Assembly (NCBI GenBank): GCA_002163245.1
Contig: MAAL01000054.1
Location: forward strand, 1 to 64,000
Length of the DNA stretch: 64,000 nucleotides
From: Gammaproteobacteria bacterium 42_54_T18
GTDB lineage: Bacteria > Pseudomonadota > Gammaproteobacteria > Pseudomonadales > Ketobacteraceae
Direction: 5' to 3'
The notes beneath the pieces are model-generated. The model saw only the letters and a program-made list of their open reading frames with translations. It was not told the DNA's origin and searched no databases. This document shows positions 44,770-54,133 of the stretch, piece by piece. The stretch's first letter is position 1; each line of letters starts with the position of its first letter. The translations under genes were made by a program, and so were the position numbers.

Positions 44770-47700
44770 ATGCGTTTAAAGTGTATTAAGTTAGCGGGAT
44801 TTAAATCATTTGTAGATCCAACAACCGTTTCCTTTCCGCAGAACCTTTCTTGTATTGTTGGGCCTAACGGGTGCGGGAAATCCAACACTATTGATGCCGT
44901 ACGTTGGGTAATGGGGGAGAGCTCTGCTAAACATCTTCGTGGCGAATCCATGACCGATGTTATTTTTAACGGCTCTAACTCACGAAAACCTACCACACAG
45001 TGTACTGTTGAACTTATATTTGATAATTCTGATGCCAGCTTGGGCGGTGAGTATGCGGGTTTTGCTGAGATTTCTATTCGTCGTTTAGTAAGTCGTGATG
45101 GTCAATCAAATTATTATCTAAATGGCACTAAGTGCCGTCGTAAAGACATTACCGATATATTTTTGGGTACAGGGCTTGGGCCACGTAGTTACGCCATTAT
45201 CGAACAGGGTATGATTTCGCGTTTGATCGAGTCTAAGCCCGAAGAACTTCGAGTATACGTGGAAGAAGCGGCCGGTATCTCTAAGTACAAGGAGCGACGA
45301 AAAGAAACAGAAAATCGTATGCGCCGCACCCGGGAGAACTTGGAGCGGTTAGAGGATTTACGTGAAGAGTTAGGTCGACAACTTCAACACCTTGAGCGTC
45401 AAGCACAATCTGCTGAGAAGTATAAACAGTACAAAGCAGAAGAGCGTTTATTAAAGGCCCAGCAGCAAGCGTTACGTTGGAAAGCCGTGGATGGGCAGGT
45501 TGTTGAGCGTGAAACCAAAATCCGAGATCTAGAGGTTAAGTTAGAAGCCTTTATTGCGGATCAGCGTTCTCATGATACGGGTATTGAAACACAGCGAGAC
45601 CAGCATACTGAGCTGAATGATAAAATGAATGAAGTGCAAAGCCGCTTCTATAGCTTAGGGGCAGATATTGCCCGTATTGAGCAAAGCATTCAGCATCAGA
45701 AAGAGCGGGGTTCTCAGCTACGAACTGATTTACAAGAAACCATTGACTCGTGTAAAGAATCGGAAGAAAACTTAACGTTAGATCAACAACAAGCTGAAGA
45801 GTTGTCGGAACGTTTGCTTGAAGTTGAGCCTGAATTAGAGCTGATTGAAGCTCAGTCGGATGCCTCCTCAGAAGCGTTGGCAGTTGCCGAAGATGCTATG
45901 CAAGAGTGGCAGTCAGAATGGGATGATTTTAACCAGAAAGCCAGTGAGCCTCGACAGCGAGCCCAAGTAGAGCAGTCTCGAATCCAGCACTTGGAGCAAT
46001 CGATTGAACGATTGCGAGATCGTATTGAGCGTCTAAAAATGGAGCAAGGCACATTAACGTCTGGTCCATTGGAAGAAGAAGTCGCAGAGCTAGAAGAGCG
46101 CGTTTCTGAGGCGGATCTTCGTCATGAAGACTTACAGAGCCGGGCGTCTGATTTAGTTGATGAGATTAACCGCAAGCGAGATGATAACAATCAAATCAAC
46201 AATGATTTGGATGTAGCGAAAGGTGAGTTACAGGCGCTAAAAGGAAGGCATGCATCCCTCGAAGCACTGCAGCAGGCAGCAATGGGTGAGTCTGACTTAG
46301 TGGATTGGTTGGCTAAACATCGCTTTGATGCGAATGCACGAGTCGCACAATCGATCAAGGCCGAAGATGGTTGGGAGAAGGCGGTTGAAACGGTACTTGG
46401 TGATTATCTACAAGCGGTATGTGTGGATGATTTGGACTCCGTTGCCACTGTGATAGAAGGCCTGGAGCACGGCGCGGTGTCCTTTGTGGATACTAGCATT
46501 ACTGTTGATGTACCTGCATTATCCGGTTTAACGGCATTAGCGTCCAAAATCAGCGGAGAGTCATCAGCACAAAATCTTGTGGCTGGAGTGTATTGTGCGG
46601 AGAGCTTAAATGATGCTTTGTCGTCACGTTCATCGTTATCGGCGGGTGAATCCTTAATTACGTCAGAAGGGCTTTGGATTGGTCGTAATTGGATTCGAGT
46701 CGCCAAAGATGAGAATCAGCAAGACAGTGTGCTCAAGCGCCAGCAAGCATTAGAAGAAGTGACCAGCAAACTTGAAGCGGAAGAAGCACGTGTTGAGGTG
46801 TTGTCTGATCAAATTCTAGATGGCCGGGAATTACTGAGAGATATTGAGCGTCAGCGAGAAGAGGCTCAGCGTGCACTTAGTGAATTTACCCGTAACAATG
46901 CCGATGCCAAAGCACAGCTGAGTGCGAAGCAAGTACGCTTAGAGCAGTTTTCTATGCGCCGAGAGCGTATCAGTGGTGAATTGCTTGAATGTGAAGACCA
47001 GCGAGGGCAAGAGCAGGAAAATATTAGTGAATCGCGCCTGGTATGGCAAGAAGCGCTGGACGCGATGGAGCAAGATACCGAGCGGCGAGAGCAGTTACTT
47101 GCTAAGAGAGATGCCAATCGGAATGATATTGAGACTGTGCGTCAAAAAGCGAGGGAGGATAAAGATAAGACCCACCAGCTTGCTTTGGATGCTCGATCTA
47201 CTCGAACGCAGCTTGATTCAACAAAGCAAGGTATTGAGCGGTTGCAGAGCCAACTTAAAACACTGGCTGAGAAAAGAGCCACGATTGAAGCGCAATTAAA
47301 CCAAGGGGATGATCCTTTTGTGGAGTTGCAGGCTGAGTTAGAAGAAAAATTAGAGCTTCGATTAAACGTGGAGCAGGAACTTTCTAGCTCAAGAAAAGCC
47401 TTAGAATCATGTGAACATGACTTGCGTGGGTTTGAGAAAAAGCGAGGCGAGTCAGAACAATCCTCCCAAGGGGTCCGAACAGAGCTTGAGCGTCACCGTA
47501 TCGAATGGCAGGGACTACAAGTTCAACGTGGTTCGTTGGAAGATCAATTAAAAGAAGCCGAGTTCGATCTTGAAAGTATTGTTGCTGAGTTGCCTGATGA
47601 TGCCAATGAAGAAAAATGGACAGGTGATCTTGAGCGTATTGCTAATCGCATATCACGTTTAGGGGCCATTAATTTGGCGGCAATTGATGAGTTTAAGGCG

Positions 47701-48273
47701 CAGTCCGAGCGAAAGAACTATCTAGATGCACAGAATGATGATCTGATGAAGGCATTAGAAATTCTAGAAAATGCTATTCGTAAAATTGATCGTGAAACAC
47801 GTACACGATTTAAAGAAACCTTCGACAAAGTGAATAAGGGTTTGCAAAACTTGTTCCCGAAAGTGTTTGGGGGAGGTCATGCGTACTTAGAACTAACCGG
47901 TGACGATTTGCTTGATACGGGAGTTGCCATTATGGCGCGGCCTCCTGGTAAACGGAACAGCACCATTCACTTGCTATCGGGTGGCGAGAAAGCACTAACG
48001 GCAATAGCATTAGTATTCTCAATATTCCAATTGAATCCAGCACCTTTTTGTATGCTGGATGAGGTAGATGCTCCTTTGGATGATGCTAACGTGGGTCGAT
48101 ATTCGCGTTTGGTTAAAGAAATGTCAGAGCATGTACAATTTATCTACATTACGCATAACAAAATAGCGATGGAAATGGCCCATCAGCTAATGGGGGTGAC
48201 CATGCATGAGCCTGGTGTATCAAGATTAGTGGCGGTGGATGTAGAGGAAGCTGCAGCGCTAGCGGCGTTGTAA
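44770..48273 (+). CDS. smc: Chromosome partition protein SMC
   Basis: A 1167-residue condensin ATPase. Head motifs: Walker A GPNGCGKS (residues 31-38), Q-loop region, signature LSGGEKALTAIAL and Walker B FCMLDEVDAPLDD near the C-terminus. Two long coiled coils (about 170-500 and 660-1000) flank a hinge at about 515-640 (GDYLQAVCVDD, HGAVSFVD). It compacts and segregates the chromosome with ScpAB. The smc-zipA-ligA order is that of Pseudomonas. Confidence 0.96.
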   Translation: MRLKCIKLAGFKSFVDPTTVSFPQNLSCIVGPNGCGKSNTIDAVRWVMGESSAKHLRGESMTDVIFNGSNSRKPTTQCTVELIFDNSDASLGGEYAGFAEISIRRLVSRDGQSNYYLNGTKCRRKDITDIFLGTGLGPRSYAIIEQGMISRLIESKPEELRVYVEEAAGISKYKERRKETENRMRRTRENLERLEDLREELGRQLQHLERQAQSAEKYKQYKAEERLLKAQQQALRWKAVDGQVVERETKIRDLEVKLEAFIADQRSHDTGIETQRDQHTELNDKMNEVQSRFYSLGADIARIEQSIQHQKERGSQLRTDLQETIDSCKESEENLTLDQQQAEELSERLLEVEPELELIEAQSDASSEALAVAEDAMQEWQSEWDDFNQKASEPRQRAQVEQSRIQHLEQSIERLRDRIERLKMEQGTLTSGPLEEEVAELEERVSEADLRHEDLQSRASDLVDEINRKRDDNNQINNDLDVAKGELQALKGRHASLEALQQAAMGESDLVDWLAKHRFDANARVAQSIKAEDGWEKAVETVLGDYLQAVCVDDLDSVATVIEGLEHGAVSFVDTSITVDVPALSGLTALASKISGESSAQNLVAGVYCAESLNDALSSRSSLSAGESLITSEGLWIGRNWIRVAKDENQQDSVLKRQQALEEVTSKLEAEEARVEVLSDQILDGRELLRDIERQREEAQRALSEFTRNNADAKAQLSAKQVRLEQFSMRRERISGELLECEDQRGQEQENISESRLVWQEALDAMEQDTERREQLLAKRDANRNDIETVRQKAREDKDKTHQLALDARSTRTQLDSTKQGIERLQSQLKTLAEKRATIEAQLNQGDDPFVELQAELEEKLELRLNVEQELSSSRKALESCEHDLRGFEKKRGESEQSSQGVRTELERHRIEWQGLQVQRGSLEDQLKEAEFDLESIVAELPDDANEEKWTGDLERIANRISRLGAINLAAIDEFKAQSERKNYLDAQNDDLMKALEILENAIRKIDRETRTRFKETFDKVNKGLQNLFPKVFGGGHAYLELTGDDLLDTGVAIMARPPGKRNSTIHLLSGGEKALTAIALVFSIFQLNPAPFCMLDEVDAPLDDANVGRYSRLVKEMSEHVQFIYITHNKIAMEMAHQLMGVTMHEPGVSRLVAVDVEEAAALAAL

Positions 48274-48453
48274 GTTTCACCTTATAAAGAATACTTGGAA
48301 GGAGTAAAACCGCTAATCTAAAGTAATATGACAGTTTTTTAACAATAGGACGTCACTTTGCTTTATTTTTCCTGAGTTTGCTCTATGTTGGTTACAAGAC
48401 AGTCTGTTTGGTTTTCCTGTGGGGAACCACAGGGATGAAGAGGGGTAGTATCA

Positions 48454-49599
48454 ATGGAGTTCGACTTAAGAAATGTGCTCATTATTGTAGGGTTTGTTGT
48501 GATTGCCGGGATTTTGTTTGATGGCTATCGTCGCATGCGTCGTTCTCGCATGGGGGAAATTGGTCTTCCCTCTGAAATGGGAGGCAGCTGTGAAGAAGGT
48601 GCCTACTATAATGGGGAGTTGCCCAATGGTGGCGCGCGTCAAACGGAAGCGGATGTTGCGGATGTTCAGCAGCGTATAGAGCCTGGGTTTGGCGGTGCGT
48701 TGGATGAAACGGACGGTTATTCAGGTGAGCGAGCGGAAGAAGTTGATGAAGAGAGCGCTAATCATGAACCTCCATTCATTGCCAATGAGCCAGTCCCCAG
48801 TGATGGGCAGTTCGGTGTTGTTGGCACAAGCGTTGGGAGATTTGATGATGATGGCATTGGTGGCGTAAGAAGATATTCTTTGGGAGGCGATGTTGCTGAT
48901 GATTTGAATGAAAGTCAGGGTGATGAGCAAAGGTATGCACCAGAGAATGAAGGCCAAAACGATGGTCAAAACGTATTGTTTGAAGATGATGACATGTTGC
49001 TATCTACTCGAGCAGCACAAGAGGAAAAGTTAGCGTCTCATTACCGAGGTAATGATGACGGGCAGAATCAGCGAAAATCATCTAAGAAAGTACGTAGAGA
49101 GGAGACTGTTGTTCAGAATACCCAAGAAGACGAGATGCCGCTAAATGTCGATGGTTTAGAAGAAGTTATCGTGCTGAATTTGATGGCGCGTCCTGGTGAA
49201 GTATTTGGTGGGGTAGAGCTTGATAAGGCACTAACCTCCTGTGGTTTCCGATTTGGTGATATGAATATCTATCACCGTTTTGAGCAGCATGTTGGACGTG
49301 GGCCGCTGTTATTTAGTCTTGCAAATGTAGTGGAGCCAGGCTTTTTTGACCCTGATAACTTAGACTCATTTAGCACGCCTGGTGTGTGTATGTTTATGAA
49401 ATTACCTGGGCCTAAGCGCTCTATGCACTCATTTGAATTGATGGTGGAATGTGGTCGTAAGATTGTTTCATTATTGGATGGCGAGCTGAAAGATGAGCAT
49501 CATAGTGTAATGACACAGCAAACGATTGAGCACTACCGGCAGCGTGTGTTGGATTTTGATCGTAAATTTTTATCTCAACGAGTAATGCAGAGAAGTTAG
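48454..49599 (+). CDS. zipA: Cell division protein ZipA
   Basis: A 381-residue bitopic division protein. The N-terminal membrane helix is at residues about 7-25 (NVLIIVGFVVIAGILFDG), then a long acidic linker rich in Glu, Asp and Gly (30-235), and a C-terminal FtsZ-binding domain (about 240-375; VIVLNLMARPGEVFGGVELDKAL, FCxxxMNIYHRFE-type, VVEPGFFDPDNLDSFSTPGVCMFM). It tethers the Z ring to the membrane. A very strong hairpin follows. Confidence 0.92.
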   Translation: MEFDLRNVLIIVGFVVIAGILFDGYRRMRRSRMGEIGLPSEMGGSCEEGAYYNGELPNGGARQTEADVADVQQRIEPGFGGALDETDGYSGERAEEVDEESANHEPPFIANEPVPSDGQFGVVGTSVGRFDDDGIGGVRRYSLGGDVADDLNESQGDEQRYAPENEGQNDGQNVLFEDDDMLLSTRAAQEEKLASHYRGNDDGQNQRKSSKKVRREETVVQNTQEDEMPLNVDGLEEVIVLNLMARPGEVFGGVELDKALTSCGFRFGDMNIYHRFEQHVGRGPLLFSLANVVEPGFFDPDNLDSFSTPGVCMFMKLPGPKRSMHSFELMVECGRKIVSLLDGELKDEHHSVMTQQTIEHYRQRVLDFDRKFLSQRVMQRS

Positions 49600-49624
49600 T
49601 TGACGTTCGGCTAGCTTTCGGTTG

Positions 49625-49680
49625 AATACCGGAAACAAAGAAGGGGTGCAGAGATGCGCCCCTTCTTTGTTTCCGGTATT
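49625..49680. terminator. Exceptionally long hairpin terminator after zipA
   Basis: Two perfect 22-nt arms (49625-49646 and 49659-49680) begin AATACCGG and end GAAGGGG / CCCCTTC; the centre can extend pairing to about 26 bp with a GAGA loop. A T-rich run (ATTTTTTG) follows on the plus strand, 26 nt after the zipA stop, so it should terminate zipA transcription before ligA. Confidence 0.75.
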
Positions 49681-49714
49681 ATGATTTTTTGTTTTCACTA
49701 CATATTTTAAATAG

Positions 49715-50161
<447 letters not shown>

Positions 50162-50268
50162 TTCATACAAAATTACCTCTATATTGTCAATGAACCTTGT
50201 AATGACGGTTAGAGTTCATGGAGTGAAAATTCAAATGGTTCAGGTGACGAATGCGCCCTGAATGGGAG

Positions 50269-50274
50269 TATACT
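50269..50274 (+). promoter_or_regulatory. Possible -10 box for the insert ligase
   Basis: TATACT lies 29-34 nt before the chosen ATG of the second ligase. The best -35 (GTGACG near 50243) is poor and the spacing is long, so this is a weak call. Confidence 0.3.
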
Positions 50275-50302
50275 ACAATTTTTTTTAGATACGTGTGTGA
50301 TT

Positions 50303-52276
50303 ATGGATATTAAGTTAACCGATTCCCAAATGTCTGCGATTAAACTGGCGGGTATTGAAGTAGGCAGAGTAAAAGCTAAAAAGCTTTTAAGTGACGACGA
50401 AGGGTTGTGGGCATTTTCCCCTGAGGATCTAACATTGATTCTTCAAATTGCCAATGCAACATATAGAGCAGGTGTTCCAGTAATGTCGGATATCAAGTAC
50501 GACACTCTATATGTCAAAGAGCTTGAGGATAAAAATCCTGATAGTGAGTTTTTGGCATCTGTAGAGGCAGAGCCTGTTATTGAGTCTAAGACTGTTGCGT
50601 TACCAGTAAAAATGCTTTCTACAGAGAAAGCTTATTCTTACGAAGAAATTGAACGGTGGATAAAACGGCTCGTAAAAGCAGCAAAAGAGATAGATTTAGA
50701 TTTGGCTGATTTAGATATCAGAGTTACGCCTAAGTTAGATGGATATGCCGCTTATGATGATGGAGAAAAACTCTATACAAGAGGTGATGGATCCAGGGGG
50801 CAAGATATTACGAGAGCGATTAATAGAGGGCTAAAAGTTGCTAAAGGAGGCAAGAGAGGCTCGGGTGCAGGTGAGATTGTAATTAAAAAGAGTTACTTTG
50901 AAGATAAATTAAGTGGTTATTTTGAGAATTCTAGAAATATCCAGGCATCTATCATTGCTGAGAAAAAAATTGATGAAAGAATTCAGGAGGCGATAGATGA
51001 TGGAGCATGTGTTTTTTATCCCTTTGAACTCCTAGAAAATTGGACTGGACACTATGAGGTCTTTTTAGAAGACTTTAAAAAAATCTTAAGAGAAATATGG
51101 GATGCGGTAGATTACGAGATTGATGGAATAATAGCAGAGGCAACTAATAGTTCATTGAAGGATTATATGGGTGCGACAAGAAAAAATCACCGATGGCAAA
51201 TAGCGTATAAAGTTAATGCTGAAATAGCTAAAGTAATTGTTGAAAACGTAGTTCCACAAACATCAAGGACTGGAAAGTTGACACCGGTCGCCCAATTGGA
51301 ACCAACAAAATTAAGTGGGGCTACTATTAGCAGGGCAACTGTCCATAATTATGGAATGGTTAAATCTAAAGGTGTTGGAAAAGGAGCGTTAGTAGAGCTC
51401 GTAAGAAGTGGCTTAGTTATACCAAAAATTGAAAGTGTTATCGAAAAGGTAGAGCCAGATATTCCGAAAGAATGCCCTAGCTGCCAATCTCATGTGGTTT
51501 GGGATGGAGATAATTTGTTCTGCCCTAACACAACAGATTGCCCAGCGCAGGCTGAGAACACAATGATGCATTTCTTTAAAACACTAAGAAATGTAGACGG
51601 ATTTGGCCCAAAAGTTATTGAAAAAATCTACCAGTCAGGAATCAAGTCCATCCATGATATATATCGTTTAGATGTTGATAAACTAGTAGAAATGGACTTT
51701 GGAGAAAAAACTTCAGAAAATCTGGTTGAGCAGTTATTGGCAAGTAGGGTTTTAGAGATAGAGGATTGGAGGTTCTTAGCCGCATTCGGTGTTCCAAGGC
51801 TTGGTGAAGGATATTGTGAGAAATTGTTAGAGCATCATGATGTCACGGATATTTTTGATTTGACTATAGAAGATATGATCAATATAGATGGGTTTGCAGA
51901 GTTAAGTGCGAGAACCATCTTCGAGGGTTTGAAAAGCATAGAAAAAGAGTTTTATTCGATTTATGAGCTAGGGTTCAACCTTAAAGCAACAAAAAGATCG
52001 GGTTTAATGTCTGACCTGCTACTCGATGGTGAATTGATTGTATTTACTGGCTCCATGGAGCATGGGAAGCGTCCTGATTTTGAGTCAGAGGCTAAGAAAC
52101 TCGGAGCAAAAATAGGTAAGTCTGTAACTAGTAAAACGACATTGTTAGTTACTGGTAGTAGTGTTGGTGAAAAGAAAATAGCAGCTGCTGTTGATAAGGG
52201 CGTGAGAGTTTTAAATGAAAGCGAGTATCTTTCTATGATAAAGGCGCACAAGACGCTTACAATGGACTTGAATTAA
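50303..52276 (+). CDS. Divergent, complete NAD+-dependent DNA ligase (LigA family)
   Basis: A protein of 657 residues (ATG 50303; GTG 50297 is possible) with every LigA domain. Domain Ia-like: VPVMSDIKYDTLY. Adenylation: PKLDGYAAYDDG (Lys144), LYTRGDGSRGQDIT, DYEIDGIIAEA and WQIAYKV. OB: TPVAQLEPTKLSGATISRATVHN. Zinc: CPSC...CPNTTDC. HhH: DGFGPKVIEKIY and others. BRCT: GELIVFTGSM and TTLLVTGSSVGEKK. It is far from the ligA fragment upstream in sequence and favours AT-rich codons such as AGA, ATA and TTA, unlike its neighbours, which suggests horizontal transfer. It may carry out all nick sealing in this strain if no other ligA exists. Confidence 0.88.
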   Translation: MDIKLTDSQMSAIKLAGIEVGRVKAKKLLSDDEGLWAFSPEDLTLILQIANATYRAGVPVMSDIKYDTLYVKELEDKNPDSEFLASVEAEPVIESKTVALPVKMLSTEKAYSYEEIERWIKRLVKAAKEIDLDLADLDIRVTPKLDGYAAYDDGEKLYTRGDGSRGQDITRAINRGLKVAKGGKRGSGAGEIVIKKSYFEDKLSGYFENSRNIQASIIAEKKIDERIQEAIDDGACVFYPFELLENWTGHYEVFLEDFKKILREIWDAVDYEIDGIIAEATNSSLKDYMGATRKNHRWQIAYKVNAEIAKVIVENVVPQTSRTGKLTPVAQLEPTKLSGATISRATVHNYGMVKSKGVGKGALVELVRSGLVIPKIESVIEKVEPDIPKECPSCQSHVVWDGDNLFCPNTTDCPAQAENTMMHFFKTLRNVDGFGPKVIEKIYQSGIKSIHDIYRLDVDKLVEMDFGEKTSENLVEQLLASRVLEIEDWRFLAAFGVPRLGEGYCEKLLEHHDVTDIFDLTIEDMINIDGFAELSARTIFEGLKSIEKEFYSIYELGFNLKATKRSGLMSDLLLDGELIVFTGSMEHGKRPDFESEAKKLGAKIGKSVTSKTTLLVTGSSVGEKKIAAAVDKGVRVLNESEYLSMIKAHKTLTMDLN

Positions 52277-52369
52277 ATGTCTTTACATAACGAATTATTC
52301 GATCACCTGAAGAGCTTTCACACTGCGCCATTTCTACTTGTTGGTTCGGTGAACCACTCAACCTTATAG
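52277..52369 (+). pseudogene. N-terminal remnant resembling a SIR2-family protein
   Basis: ATG 52277 directly follows the ligase stop codon and opens 30 codons ending TAG at 52367. The peptide contains FDHLKSF followed by APFLLVGS, which resembles the start of SIR2-like NAD-binding proteins found in phage-defence genes (commonly APFLFVGSG...). After GS the sequence departs (VNHSTL, stop), so this looks like a gene cut after its first strand. The resemblance is from memory of the family, over about 20 residues only. Confidence 0.45.
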
Positions 52370-52440
52370 GGGGTGAAATATTATTTTACCATGCGATGAG
52401 CTGGTGTTGCTGAGTAAATAAGGATACGGAGTGTTGAATA

Positions 52441-53079
52441 ATGCTTGTGCGTACAAGTAAAACCTCGCTGGCTAAGCGAAGCATGTCAAAACCCACGCCG
52501 GTTTATCGTTTGTCTAAAAAAAATAAAGGTGAGATGGTTCACTTAGCCTTACGGGGGTTTAGCCAGCAAAATCTCGTTGATGTTAAGGTTGTCGCTGAGA
52601 TGCTAAATAAGCTTCCAGCTAGGCACTTGGGTGGATTGGATTCGATTACAATATTTCCTAATTCGAACAAGAAGGTGAAGGCTGCTTACAGAGTAAAAAA
52701 GACATCTTCATGGTGGGAAAAATATGTCACTACAAATCGTCGAATAGAAATTTATGGTGTGAGTACTGAAGATATGTTTTATTGGTCAATGTTTCATGAG
52801 CTAGGTCATTTTGTTATGGATATGAAACTTAGGTCGTCTGACAAAAAATATTGGGTGGTTGAATGCCACCATCAAAGGGGAGCAGTATCCGAATATGCCA
52901 AGCGAAATGCTCAAGAGGATTTTGCTGAAACTTACGCTTGTTTTTTACTGGATCCACAGCGTTTATTAATGAGTGATAGTAAGCGGTTCTCTTATATGAA
53001 AAGTATTGTGTTTCGGGCTACCGATATTGATATTGCGCCAGTAAAAAAGGCAAAGCCAACGCTCGACTTAACGGTATAA
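52441..53079 (+). CDS. Putative HExxH zinc metallopeptidase, unknown role
   Basis: A 212-residue protein with a zinc-site motif HELGH (residues 119-123) and a downstream E-D-F-A-E (159-163) where Glu163 could be the third ligand, a gluzincin-like spacing of about 40 residues. The N-terminal 110 residues are basic and beta-rich. No signal peptide or membrane helix. GGAG precedes ATG 52441 at 9 nt; ATG 52483 is an alternative. It lies between the ligase insert and the TPR genes. A housekeeping or effector protease are both possible; I see no decisive evidence. Confidence 0.6.
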   Translation: MLVRTSKTSLAKRSMSKPTPVYRLSKKNKGEMVHLALRGFSQQNLVDVKVVAEMLNKLPARHLGGLDSITIFPNSNKKVKAAYRVKKTSSWWEKYVTTNRRIEIYGVSTEDMFYWSMFHELGHFVMDMKLRSSDKKYWVVECHHQRGAVSEYAKRNAQEDFAETYACFLLDPQRLLMSDSKRFSYMKSIVFRATDIDIAPVKKAKPTLDLTV

Positions 53080-53135
53080 ATTGTTAAAATATCGAGCAAT
53101 ATTAAGATGGAAGTCCAAACACAATAGGTATTGAA

Positions 53136-53720
53136 ATGGAAGCAACCGGTGTAACTCTGGATCACGAGGAATTATTTCATTTAGCTCTTCAGGCAAGCTC
53201 TAAAGGTGATCACGATAAGGCAATTCGTTACTTGAAAGAAGGGTTGGCCATATCACCTTCGGCAAAATTTTATTATATATTGGGTGCGCAGCACGCAGAA
53301 ATAGGAATGTATGAGCGTGCGGTAGAAGAGATGACAAAAGCACTGGAGCTAGACGATACGATGGATACGGCTCGTTTTCAGCTTGGTTTGCTGAAAATGA
53401 CAATGAATGATGTTGAGGGTGCTAGAGGTACGTGGTCCCTGCTTGATGAAAAAGATGAGGGAGAGCCACTAAGGCTGTTTAAAACATCTATTTTAGAGGC
53501 AGTTTCTGGTGATTTTGTAGAGGCATTGGATATTGCTCAAAGAGGAATTGACGCCAATAATGAAAACCCAGCGCTTAATGTTGATATGAATAACCTGGTT
53601 GAGCGTTGGAAGGCAAGCCTTGAGACTGAAGCTGGCGGTATCGTTTCTACTGAGGCTGAGGATGAGGCAAATACTAATCATTTCTTTTTGTCGGCCTATA
53701 AAGATGAAAAGAATGATTAA
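53136..53720 (+). CDS. TPR-repeat protein
   Basis: A 194-residue, acidic protein with at least three tetratricopeptide-type helical hairpins in residues about 10-110 (e.g. HLALQASSKGDHDKAIRYLKEGLAI, PSAKFYYILGAQHAEIGMYERAVEEMTKALEL) and a helical tail. Likely a protein-protein interaction scaffold. No signal peptide. It is 57 nt after the metallopeptidase gene and 12 nt before the next small gene. Confidence 0.7.
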   Translation: MEATGVTLDHEELFHLALQASSKGDHDKAIRYLKEGLAISPSAKFYYILGAQHAEIGMYERAVEEMTKALELDDTMDTARFQLGLLKMTMNDVEGARGTWSLLDEKDEGEPLRLFKTSILEAVSGDFVEALDIAQRGIDANNENPALNVDMNNLVERWKASLETEAGGIVSTEAEDEANTNHFFLSAYKDEKND

Positions 53721-53732
53721 AAGTGTTGTTTG

Positions 53733-54086
53733 ATGGTTAGTAAAATAACACTGAATTCTATGACCCTTGAGTCTTCAAGGAAGGCTCGGGGGCGGCGCTT
53801 TGAAAGCGGCATAGAAGGTGAGACTCAACAGATATCGTCGATGAGTATTAGCTCATCTATAAAATTGCGATTGGTAAAAAGATTGCGAAAGATCAATCTT
53901 GACTTAACAAAAATTCCAGCGCAGAAAAAGCGAGATGTTTTTGTTAAGGTGTCGTTAGAGCAAAGCTTTGGTTCCAAATTTGTTCTGAGTGCGCAGTATG
54001 AGGAAGTCCACCAAAAGGTTTTGGATCAATTGGAGCGTTCAAGAAAAACCGCTGCTTTGGATGCGATACTTAAGAAGCTGATGTAA
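53733..54086 (+). CDS. Small basic protein of unknown function
   Basis: A 117-residue, Lys/Arg-rich protein that I do not recognise. It shows a Ser-rich N-terminal region and a helical C-terminal half (VKRLRKINLDLTKIPAQKKRD, LEQSFGSKFVLSAQYEEVHQKVLDQLERS). ATG 53733 is chosen; TTG 53730 is immediately upstream. It ends 47 nt before the convergent TPR gene. Confidence 0.55.
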   Translation: MVSKITLNSMTLESSRKARGRRFESGIEGETQQISSMSISSSIKLRLVKRLRKINLDLTKIPAQKKRDVFVKVSLEQSFGSKFVLSAQYEEVHQKVLDQLERSRKTAALDAILKKLM

Positions 54087-54133
54087 AAGCTGATTATCCT
54101 GTTTGGCTGTGTTTTTCTTGAACTATCAAACCT

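Noticed and set aside
50162-50302. Recombination crossover between the two ligases at TRGDG
   Set aside because: A weak similarity (GGGCAA-ATTT) exists after the motif in both genes, but it is too short to claim a mechanism.
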